The notes under the pieces were generated by a model that did no database searches, was not told where the DNA came from, and saw nothing but the letters and a program-made list of their open reading frames with translations. A stretch of DNA of 64,000 bases from contig CALWLT010000009.1 of the NCBI GenBank assembly GCA_944381615.1, positions 38,477 through 102,476 on the forward strand. The letters are read 5' to 3'. Origin of the DNA: an uncultured Lachnospiraceae bacterium (GTDB lineage Bacteria > Bacillota > Clostridia > Lachnospirales > Lachnospiraceae). The position numbers were made by a program, and so were the translations under genes. This document shows positions 54,322-61,853 of the stretch, in pieces (the first letter of the stretch is position 1; the number at the start of each line of letters is the position of its first letter).

Positions 54322-55962
54322 TTGGGAGAAAAAAAATTACTGGACTGCACCCTCCGCGACGGGGGTTATGTCAATGACTGGGAGTTCGGTCACGACAATA
54401 TTGTAACCATTTTTGAGCGTCTCGTCAGCTCCGGCGTCGATATCCTGGAGATTGGCTTTCTCGACGAGCGGCGGCCCTTTGACCGCAACCGCACCATCAT
54501 GCCCGACACTCAGAGCGCCGACCGCATTTTCGGCCGCTTGGACAAGGGAAATTCCATGATTGTAGCCATGATCGACTACGGGACATGCTCCATCGAACGC
54601 CTGTCCCCCTGCCGGGACTCCTTTCTCGACGGCATCCGCGTCATTTTCAAAAAACACGTCATGCGAGAAGCGATCCGTTTCTGCCACGAAGTAAAAGAGC
54701 TCGGATACCGCGTCTTCGTGCAGGCCGTTTCCATTACCAGTTACTCCGACCGCGAGCTGCTGGACCTCATCGACCTGGTCAACGAGCTGAAACCGTACGC
54801 GCTCTCGCTGGTGGATACCTACGGTCTCCTGCACCAGGACAACCTGCTGCACTATTTCCGGCTTCTCAACCACAACCTGGATCCGGAAATCGCCATCGGC
54901 TACCACTCGCACAACAATTTTCAGCTGGCCTATGCCAACAGCATGGAAATCCTGCGCGAGCCGACCGAGCGGACCGTTCTCATCGACGCCTCGCTCTACG
55001 GCATGGGAAAAAGCGCGGGCAATCTCCCGATCGAGCTGATCTCCATGCATATGAACGCCGCCTGCGGCCGTTCCTTCGAGATCAGCCAGCTCCTGGAGGC
55101 CATCGATATCAGCATCATGCCCATTTACCGGGTACAGCCCTGGGGCTACAAGCTTTTCTTCTACATCGCCGCCTCCAACAACTGCCACCCGAATTATGTG
55201 CAGTATCTGATGGACAAACAGACGCTGTCGCTCAAATCCATCGGGGCCATCCTGTCTTCCATCGAACCGGAGAAAAAGCTGCTCTACGACCGGGCGTACA
55301 TTGAAAACCTGTATCTCGATTATCAGAACCGGGAGTGCTGCGACACCGCGGATCTTGAGGCCCTCTCGCGGGCCTGGAACGGCCGTCCGCTCCTTCTTCT
55401 GGGCCCCGGCAAAAATCTGGAGCTGGAAAAGGAACGGGTGCTCGCCTGGATCCGCGCCCACGACCCGATCATCATTTCCGTCAATTTCATTCCGGAGGGG
55501 ATCCGCACCGACTATGCGTTCCTGAGCAATTCCCGCCGCTACGTCCAGCTCAACAACCGGCTCCTGGAGCTGCGCGATCGGCCGGACGGCCGGGCGGTGC
55601 GCATCGTTGCGACCTCCAACGTGACCAATGTGAAAAACGATCAGTTCGATTATACGCTGAATTATAACTCCCTGATCGACCGCAGCGCGGAGATCATCGA
55701 CAATTCCTTTGTCATGCTGCTGCGCGTCCTCCTCCGGGCAGGGGTTCCCCGCGCCGCCTGCGCCGGCTTCGACGGCTACCGCATCCACGGCGACAACTAC
55801 CTGTCCTCGGAGATGGACTACCAGTTTGCCCGCGAGCGGGCCCAGAGCATCAACCAGTACGTGCGCGATTTTCTCTCCGGCCTCTCGGACCGGCTGCAGC
55901 TTGATTTCCTGACAGATTCCCGCTACCGGGATTTTTCTGAGAACGCAGAAAGGGAAAACTGA
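54322..55962 (+). CDS. HMGL-like aldolase fused to a C-terminal Rossmann-like domain
   Basis: A 546-residue protein starting with TTG, seven bases after AAGGAGG. Residues 1-280 form a DRE-TIM metallolyase barrel: metal/catalytic motif LLDCTLRDGGYVNDW (D8, R12, D13) and HSHNN (H195, H197), as in 4-hydroxy-2-oxovalerate aldolase and HMG-CoA lyase. Residues 355-540 form a separate alpha/beta domain (RPLLLLGPGKNLELEKERV, IISVNFIPEGIRTDYAFLSN) that recalls DUF115-type nucleotide-sugar-binding folds; this is inference. Such fusions occur in surface-sugar clusters and may make an aldol-extended sugar or acyl group. No reaction is established here. Confidence 0.82.
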   Translation: MGEKKLLDCTLRDGGYVNDWEFGHDNIVTIFERLVSSGVDILEIGFLDERRPFDRNRTIMPDTQSADRIFGRLDKGNSMIVAMIDYGTCSIERLSPCRDSFLDGIRVIFKKHVMREAIRFCHEVKELGYRVFVQAVSITSYSDRELLDLIDLVNELKPYALSLVDTYGLLHQDNLLHYFRLLNHNLDPEIAIGYHSHNNFQLAYANSMEILREPTERTVLIDASLYGMGKSAGNLPIELISMHMNAACGRSFEISQLLEAIDISIMPIYRVQPWGYKLFFYIAASNNCHPNYVQYLMDKQTLSLKSIGAILSSIEPEKKLLYDRAYIENLYLDYQNRECCDTADLEALSRAWNGRPLLLLGPGKNLELEKERVLAWIRAHDPIIISVNFIPEGIRTDYAFLSNSRRYVQLNNRLLELRDRPDGRAVRIVATSNVTNVKNDQFDYTLNYNSLIDRSAEIIDNSFVMLLRVLLRAGVPRAACAGFDGYRIHGDNYLSSEMDYQFARERAQSINQYVRDFLSGLSDRLQLDFLTDSRYRDFSENAEREN

Positions 55963-56100
55963 ACCTCCCGCGCCAGCGGCTTCCATCCCTGCCAGCAACC
56001 TGCCCTTTTTTTTGGCGATCGGATCGGCTATAATCACAACCGTAACGCGACAACGGGTTTTCGGCCAGACACCGAACCAGAAAAAAGGAGAGATGACGTT

Positions 56101-57492
56101 ATGCGCAAGCACACAAAATTCATGGCTGTATTATCCGCCGCTGCAGTGATGGCAGCTGCCGCACCAATGATAAAAAATGACACGGGAATTTACAGAGCCC
56201 TGGCGGCCGGCGAGGGCTGGGTCGAAGAAGACGGGGGCTGGGCCTACTACGACGAGGACGGCAACCGCGAAACGCACACCTGGCGCAAGAGAGGAAGCGA
56301 CTGGTACTATCTGGACGAGGACGGCGAGATCGCGGTCAGCCAGAGAATCGACGAATATTACGTAAATGCGGAAGGACGCATGGTCAAAAATCAGTGGGTA
56401 TCCGCTGTAGACGAGGACGAGTACGAGACGCCGGATTCGCCGTTGAGCGGCAACTGGCTCTACTTCGGAAAAGACGGCAAGCTGGTTACCTCCCGCTGGA
56501 TGAACATTGGCGGCAAAACCTACTATTTTGACGACGACGGCCTGATGGTAACCGGCGTCCTGGAGCTGGACGGCCACACCTACTATCTGGGCGATGAAAA
56601 TGACGGCGCCAGAAAGACCGGCTGGATCCTCCTGGAGGAAGTCATGGAAGATACCGACGAAGAAGACGCCTGGTGCTATTTCGATGAGGACGGCCGCATG
56701 GTCATGGATCAGATGGACCGCAAGATCGGGGACGGCTATTACACCTTCATCGACGGGAAAATGCAGACCGGCTGGATCAATGTAGCCGAAGCCGGCTTCG
56801 TGGACGCCGCGGCGGCCGAAAACGCTGCAGAGAGCGGGGAGAGCGACGCATCGGCAGAGGACGAAACGCCCTCTCTGCAGGATTTCCGCTACTACGATGA
56901 GGAGAACGGCGGACGGCGCGCCTCCGGCTGGCTGACCATCGAGGGCGTTCCCGGCATCAGCGAGGCGGACGAAGAATATACCTTCTATTTTAAAGCCGGC
57001 GTGGCGACGCACGCAAAAGAAGGACTGGAGCTCTTCAACATCAGCTCCGAGCGCTACTGCTTCAATGAGAAGGGCGAAATGCAAACCGGCATCCAGCGGC
57101 TGCCGCTCAAAGACGGCGCCGAGGCCGTGTACTACTTCAATGAGGAAGGCGTCATGCAGACCGGCAAACAGACGATCTACGACGAGGATCTGGAAGAAAA
57201 TCAGACCTGGTACTTCAACGTCAAGGGTTCCCAGAAAGGACAGGGCTACCACGGCGTGCGCGACAACCAGATTTATGTAAACGGACTTCTGCAGAAGGCT
57301 GATCCGGAGCTGCGCTATGAGGCTGTCTCCCTCGGCGAAAAAACCTACCTGATCAACACCAGCGGAAACATCCAGAAGGCGTCCTCCTCTTCCACCTCCT
57401 CTGCCCGGCCGGAACTGGGAAAGGGATTCAAGGACATCAAGGACACCAACGACACCGTCTGGACGGTTGACAGTTCCGGAATCATCCAGTAA
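56101..57492 (+). CDS. secreted choline-binding-type wall repeat protein
   Basis: A 463-residue secreted protein. A signal-like N-terminus (MRKHTKFMAVLSAAAVMAAA) is followed by about fifteen degenerate wall-binding repeats of the GWAYYDEDGN/GKTYYFDDDGLMVTG type through almost the whole length. There is no separate catalytic domain. The repeats bind choline or other wall polymer groups in related proteins. An acidic insert (DEDEYETPDSP) and a Ser-rich stretch near 425 are unusual. The ribosome site is AAAAAAGGAGAG. The protein starting at the right edge of the window has a similar N-terminus. Confidence 0.88.
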   Translation: MRKHTKFMAVLSAAAVMAAAAPMIKNDTGIYRALAAGEGWVEEDGGWAYYDEDGNRETHTWRKRGSDWYYLDEDGEIAVSQRIDEYYVNAEGRMVKNQWVSAVDEDEYETPDSPLSGNWLYFGKDGKLVTSRWMNIGGKTYYFDDDGLMVTGVLELDGHTYYLGDENDGARKTGWILLEEVMEDTDEEDAWCYFDEDGRMVMDQMDRKIGDGYYTFIDGKMQTGWINVAEAGFVDAAAAENAAESGESDASAEDETPSLQDFRYYDEENGGRRASGWLTIEGVPGISEADEEYTFYFKAGVATHAKEGLELFNISSERYCFNEKGEMQTGIQRLPLKDGAEAVYYFNEEGVMQTGKQTIYDEDLEENQTWYFNVKGSQKGQGYHGVRDNQIYVNGLLQKADPELRYEAVSLGEKTYLINTSGNIQKASSSSTSSARPELGKGFKDIKDTNDTVWTVDSSGIIQ

Positions 57493-57511
57493 TATAATAT
57501 TGCATCCGTTC

Positions 57512-57554
57512 AAAAAATACCGTAGGCCGCCTGTCGGAACCGCGGTATTTTTTT
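57512..57554 (+). terminator. terminator after the wall-binding protein
   Basis: AAAAATACCG and CGGTATTTTT arms around a GC-rich loop, with the U-rich side continuing TTTTTTTA. Confidence 0.8.
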
Positions 57555-57636
57555 ACCTTTTCGCAAAAAGGATGATTTTTCTCCTTTTTTCCTTTCCTCT
57601 CTCATACTATAATATGGATGAGAGGAGAAAGGTATT

Positions 57637-58197
57637 ATGCGAGAATTAACCGTTTACTGCTGTCCCGACTGCGGCCGGTACGGCTTTTATCAGATTTCCC
57701 GAAACGCCGTGTGTCCGATCTGCTTCCGCCCCATGACGGCTCTCCCCGTCAGCTATCAGATTTTTATGGAGCTGGATCTGGAAGAGCGGAGCCAGTTGAT
57801 TGCAAAACAGAAAGAGCGGCCGGCCGAAACGGCCGAAGGCGCATGCAAAAAGCCGCGAAGCTCCGGAAAAAGCGCGCCCTCCCGGCCGGCTGCCAGAGTC
57901 GCGCCGGATACGCAGGCGCCGGACGGAAAGGAGCCGGACACGCAGGATCCGGGCGTACAAAAAGCGAAAAACACGCTGGAGAAATCCCAAAGCAGCCATG
58001 CGCGCCCGGACGGCTGCAGCAGGGAAACCTGCCCCGGAACCTGCGATAAAACCTGCTCTCCGGAAGCCTTCCTTGCCGAGCGGGAACAGCTGCGCCAGGA
58101 AAATCAGAAACTGCTGCGCCAGAAACGCGAGCTGGAACACACCGTCTCCTGGATGCACGACATGATCTGGGATCTGACGCGGCGGCTTCACAGCTGA
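57637..58197 (+). CDS. small zinc-ribbon and coiled-coil protein, unrecognised
   Basis: A 186-residue protein that is not recognised as a named family. Residues 7-35 hold two CxxC pairs (YCCPDCGRYG, VCPICFRP), consistent with a zinc ribbon. A Lys/Pro/Ala-rich variable middle contains three further cysteines (GCSRETCPGTCDKTC). The C-terminal 45 residues form a strong coiled coil ending in WMHDMIWDLTRRLHS. The start follows AGAGGAGAAAGGT, and TATAAT lies 24 bases before the start codon. The next gene, on the opposite strand, is also a short coiled-coil protein. Confidence 0.7.
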   Translation: MRELTVYCCPDCGRYGFYQISRNAVCPICFRPMTALPVSYQIFMELDLEERSQLIAKQKERPAETAEGACKKPRSSGKSAPSRPAARVAPDTQAPDGKEPDTQDPGVQKAKNTLEKSQSSHARPDGCSRETCPGTCDKTCSPEAFLAEREQLRQENQKLLRQKRELEHTVSWMHDMIWDLTRRLHS

Positions 58198-58204
58198 GCC
58201 GCAC

Positions 58205-58261
58205 AAAAAACGGGCTTTTTCTTTTCCGGCCAGCGGCTATGGCCGAAGAAGAAAAAGCCCG
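58205..58261. terminator. bidirectional terminator between two small genes
   Basis: Long stem CGGGCTTTTTCTT (from 58211) with AAGAAAAAGCCCG (to 58261). On the reverse strand it is followed by TTTTTTGTG, so it serves the 50-residue gene and also faces the zinc-ribbon gene. Confidence 0.88.
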
Positions 58262-58270
58262 TCCTTTCAT

Positions 58271-58423
58271 TTAGTCTGTATGATTTTCGCCTGTTACATA
58301 TCGGTTGACCAGAAGATTTACGCTTTCCCGCAGCTGGCCGATTGTCTTCAGCAGAATCTCGATTTCCGCTTTCAGTCTCTCATTTTCCTTTTCCAGCAGC
58401 ATGGCCCGCTCTTCCACACCCAT
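58271..58423 (-). CDS. 50-residue coiled-coil protein, unrecognised
   Basis: A 50-residue reading frame, MGVEERAMLLEKENERLKAE followed by a heptad pattern ending NRYVTGENHTD. It has an excellent ribosome site (AAAAGGAGGAGTGAAGG), a plausible promoter and its own terminator, so it is very probably a real small gene. The sequence predicts a single amphipathic helix or dimeric coiled coil with no membrane segment. It lies next to the wzz-like gene in the same orientation but is separated from it by a terminator. No family is recognised. Confidence 0.75.
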   Translation of the reverse strand: MGVEERAMLLEKENERLKAEIEILLKTIGQLRESVNLLVNRYVTGENHTD

Positions 58424-58452
58424 CCTTCACTCCTCCTTTTATATCAGTAACT

Positions 58453-58480
58453 AATATATTTATAAGCGTTTTTGGAACAA
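58453..58480 (-). promoter_or_regulatory. promoter of the 50-residue gene
   Basis: TTGTTC, 16-base spacer, TATATT on the reverse strand, about 30 bases before the start codon. Confidence 0.55.
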
Positions 58481-58523
58481 AAAGGAAGAGAGTTTTCATC
58501 GCAAATTTCGACAGATGCCGCCA

Positions 58524-58564
58524 TTGTAAAATACGGCGGGCGAAATCTGTTCCGCCCGCCGTAT
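58524..58564 (-). terminator. terminator after the wzz-like gene
   Basis: Perfect 12-base arms ATACGGCGGGCG (58531-58542) and CGCCCGCCGTAT (58553-58564), followed on the reverse strand by TTTAC. Confidence 0.88.
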
Positions 58565-58574
58565 CCCGGCTCTT

Positions 58575-59960
58575 CTAAAAAATCATGCAGCCCAGAATCT
58601 TCTTGTCCAGATTCTGCACAACGTCCAGCTCCTGCTCAATCCCGCCAAACAGGGAATGATTTCTCTGTTCTACCACGATGACCGCATCGCAGGCGGCCGC
58701 CTTTTTAATCGCCTGCGCCTCTTTATTGATATCGCCGCCAACCGTGAGGTTTGCACCCTCCAGCAGACCGGACAGCCCATTTTTAACCGCTTCCAGCGCT
58801 TCCGGCTTCGCCGTCCCGATCAGAAGCACTTCGCGGATCCCGTCCATGTGGTTCAGCGCGTTGGCCGCTGCCACTTCAAAGATCTGCGTCTCCGACATAT
58901 CCTGGCCTGCAGAGCTCTCCAGGCGGTTCAACCAGCGATCCACAAACGCAAACACGCCCTTCTCTTTTCTGGCAAACACGCCCAGAACCACCAGGCCGTA
59001 CCGGCGCTTCAGCTCCTTTTCATTGACCAGCTTATCGCTCATCAGGAACGCGACGCACACAAAGAATACCACCACAAACGCGCCCAGCACGCCGCCGAGA
59101 ACGCCGTATTTAACCGTGCTCTTCATCACACTGCCGCGGCTTAAAAGCGTATTGGTCGGCTCCTCCAGCGCATCCAGCTCGTCCGTCTTCTCCGTCAGGC
59201 TCTGATCCAGCTGATCTACCTTGGCAGTAAAATCCTTCTGCTCCTGTTCCAGATCCAGGGACACGGTAACCGCGCTGGACTCGTTGACCACATGCACCTC
59301 ATGCGCGCCGATCGCCTGCGTGACCGCCTCATGCGAATTCTCGATGCACTCTTTGATATAGCGCATGACCATGGCCGCGCGCTCCTTCGTATCTCCGATT
59401 ACCGCGATATCCAGCATGTTATTCTCGTAATCTGCCGTAATGGTAACCAGCTCCTTCAGGTAGCGCAGCTCCATCCCCTGATCCATCTTCGCCAGCACAT
59501 AATTGTACATCTCGCCGTTCTGCGCGATCGTCATATACGCCTTGAGAATACTGGTCGCCGTGTTCGGGTTCTGATACGCCATGCCCGGGAGAATCACGTA
59601 ATCCGTCGATATGTAGAGGCTGAGCTTCTCCTCGTAGACGTCGTAGGGATTGATATTCATCCGGATCGACTCTTCCTTGTATTTCTCCTGCTCGTCGATG
59701 CTGGCCTGGATATTTTCAATCTCCCGCCCCAGCCGCTTCTTGTTGTCTTCGTACTGCTCCAGATCCCGCTCGTACGCCGCCCGGTTCTCCTCCACATACG
59801 CCGCATCCTGCATCTGCCTCAGGCCGCCCGCCATCTTGTACCCGCCCAGCAGCACGGCGAACAGCACGGCGGCCGCCAGAATCAGACGCCACTTTCTGAG
59901 AACGGCAAACATCAGATCCTTCAGGTCAATTTCCTGCTCATACTCATTGTTTGGCTTCAT
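58575..59960 (-). CDS. Wzz-like chain-length protein with a degenerate kinase-like C-terminus
   Basis: A 461-residue polysaccharide co-polymerase. There are two membrane segments (about 24-44 and 290-312), and between them a long extracellular region with coiled coil. The cytoplasmic C-terminus (about 370-461) has the beta-alpha pattern of a BY-kinase/ParA fold (REVLLIGTAKPEALEAVKNG, CDAVIVVEQRNHS). It lacks the Walker A Lys and has no Tyr cluster. It probably controls polymer length with the Wzy-like ligase/polymerase encoded two genes upstream, but without kinase activity. No separate active BY-kinase is in the window. Confidence 0.85.
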   Translation of the reverse strand: MKPNNEYEQEIDLKDLMFAVLRKWRLILAAAVLFAVLLGGYKMAGGLRQMQDAAYVEENRAAYERDLEQYEDNKKRLGREIENIQASIDEQEKYKEESIRMNINPYDVYEEKLSLYISTDYVILPGMAYQNPNTATSILKAYMTIAQNGEMYNYVLAKMDQGMELRYLKELVTITADYENNMLDIAVIGDTKERAAMVMRYIKECIENSHEAVTQAIGAHEVHVVNESSAVTVSLDLEQEQKDFTAKVDQLDQSLTEKTDELDALEEPTNTLLSRGSVMKSTVKYGVLGGVLGAFVVVFFVCVAFLMSDKLVNEKELKRRYGLVVLGVFARKEKGVFAFVDRWLNRLESSAGQDMSETQIFEVAAANALNHMDGIREVLLIGTAKPEALEAVKNGLSGLLEGANLTVGGDINKEAQAIKKAAACDAVIVVEQRNHSLFGGIEQELDVVQNLDKKILGCMIF

Positions 59961-59975
59961 TCCACTCCTCCTGCA

Positions 59976-61832
59976 TCATTCATTCTCTTTGCGCGTATAG
60001 GTCGGCACAATCTTCTGCACTGCCGCCTTGATGTCCGTATCGTCCCGGTTCGCCTCCTCGTACAGCTGATCCAGCTGTTCTCTGAACAGCTTCTCGTCAA
60101 AATCGATCGGCTTGCCGATGTGAATCAGCTTATTCGGCGTATCCTGCAGCCCCTCCTCATCCATCAGAAGCTCCTCATAAAGCTTCTCGCCGGGCCGCAG
60201 GCCGGTAAATTCAATCATGATGTCTTCATCCGGCACATATCCGGACAGGCGGATCAGGTTGCGGGCCAGATCCAGGATCTTGACCGGCTCGCCCATATCG
60301 AGCACAAAAATCTCCCCGCCTTTCGCGTAGGCCCCCGCCTGCAGCACCAGAGAAACCGCTTCCGGAATCGTCATAAAATAGCGGATAATATCCGGGTGCG
60401 TGACTGTGACCGGGCCTCCCTGGGCGATCTGCTTCTTAAAAAGCGGAATCACTGAGCCGTTGCTGCCCAGCACATTGCCAAAGCGAACCGCCACAAAATC
60501 CGTCGCCGACTCTTTGTTCAGCATCTGGACCACCATCTCACACATCCGCTTCGACGCGCCCATGATGTTCGTCGGATTGACCGCCTTGTCCGTCGAGATG
60601 AGGACAAACCGCTCTGTGCCATAGCGAATCGCCGCTTTCGCCGTCTTATATGTACCGAATACGTTATTCTTAATCGCCTCGTTGGGGCTGTCCTCCATCA
60701 GAGGCACATGCTTGTGCGCCGCCGCGTGGTAGACAATCTGCGGCCGGTAATGCTCAAAAATACTGTTGATCCGGTGGGTATTGCGCACGGAGCCGATCAG
60801 CACCACCAGATCCAGATCCGGATAATTATGGCGCAGCTCCTGCTGAATATCGTAGGCGTTATTTTCGTAAATATCCAGAATGATCAGCTGCCTGGGATTA
60901 TGGCTGGCAATCTGACGGCACAGCTCGCTTCCGATCGAACCGCCGCCGCCCGTGACCAGGATGACCTTATTGCTGACATAGCCCATGATCTCATCCAGAT
61001 TCACACAGATGGGCTCCCGCCCCAGCAGATCTTCAATCTGCACCTCCCGCAGCTTGGAGACGCTGACATCCCCGTTCAGGAGCTGGTAAATTCCCGGCAG
61101 AAGCTTTAACTGACAGTTCGTCTCCCGGCAGATCTCCAGAATTTTCTTGACCTCTCCCGCCGGCGCGGACGGAACCGCAACAAAAATCTTGTCTACCCGG
61201 TACTTCTCCACCAGCTGCGGGATATCGTACCGGTTTCCGGCGATCGGCACGCCGTTTAAAAACTTGCCGATCTTGTTCTTGTCGTCATCCGCAAAACAGA
61301 CCACCTTGCCGTGCGCAAACTCGCTGGTCTGCATCTCCTTTAAAATCACGGAGCCCGAGGTTCCCGCGCCCACGATCAGGACGCGGCTGTCGCCGCTGCC
61401 GCCGCCGCGCTGAAACAGCGCCCGGTAAATCCGGTAAGACAGGCGCACCAGCCCCTCGCAGCCGGCCATCACGATAAAGCTGATGGCAAAATAGCTGCGC
61501 GGCACCGAAAGCTGCAGCATCGTCATCCCCGCAATCTGGCAGAGCGTCGAAAGCACACAGGCAAATACGATATGACAGGCCTCGCGCACGCCCGCCACGC
61601 TCCACATCGAAGAATACATGCGCAGCACGTAAAACGCCGCAACCGTGACCAGCGTATGCAAAAGCGCATAATGCAGCACCGAATCCACATAGTTGGCCGG
61701 AATCAGATCCAGACGCATGTCAAACCGCATCCACAGGCCCATAAAGCTGCTGAACTGAATCACACAGATATCGACCAGCAGCAGAAATATCATCCGGATC
61801 TTTTTATCCCGTGGCATCATCTTCTCAAACAT
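59976..61832 (-). CDS. PglF/CapD-like nucleotide-sugar 4,6-dehydratase
   Basis: A 618-residue membrane enzyme with four N-terminal membrane segments and a CoA-binding-like Rossmann domain (VLIVGAGTSGSVILKEM, about 155-270). The catalytic extended-SDR domain has VTGGGGSIGSELCRQI and the active-site region HAAAHKHVPLMEDSPNEAIK and ISTDKAVNPTNIMGASKRM. Relatives convert UDP-GlcNAc to its 4-keto-6-deoxy derivative, the route to diacetamido or other deoxyamino sugars. The aminotransferase and acetyltransferase that usually follow are not in the window. Confidence 0.92.
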   Translation of the reverse strand: MFEKMMPRDKKIRMIFLLLVDICVIQFSSFMGLWMRFDMRLDLIPANYVDSVLHYALLHTLVTVAAFYVLRMYSSMWSVAGVREACHIVFACVLSTLCQIAGMTMLQLSVPRSYFAISFIVMAGCEGLVRLSYRIYRALFQRGGGSGDSRVLIVGAGTSGSVILKEMQTSEFAHGKVVCFADDDKNKIGKFLNGVPIAGNRYDIPQLVEKYRVDKIFVAVPSAPAGEVKKILEICRETNCQLKLLPGIYQLLNGDVSVSKLREVQIEDLLGREPICVNLDEIMGYVSNKVILVTGGGGSIGSELCRQIASHNPRQLIILDIYENNAYDIQQELRHNYPDLDLVVLIGSVRNTHRINSIFEHYRPQIVYHAAAHKHVPLMEDSPNEAIKNNVFGTYKTAKAAIRYGTERFVLISTDKAVNPTNIMGASKRMCEMVVQMLNKESATDFVAVRFGNVLGSNGSVIPLFKKQIAQGGPVTVTHPDIIRYFMTIPEAVSLVLQAGAYAKGGEIFVLDMGEPVKILDLARNLIRLSGYVPDEDIMIEFTGLRPGEKLYEELLMDEEGLQDTPNKLIHIGKPIDFDEKLFREQLDQLYEEANRDDTDIKAAVQKIVPTYTRKENE

Positions 61833-61853
61833 CTTAACGTACCATAGCTTTCC

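Noticed and set aside
54337..56112. A 591-codon reverse-strand frame
   Set aside because: It lies antisense to the aldolase gene, is Val/Gly/Ala-rich shadow sequence and has no recognisable domain.
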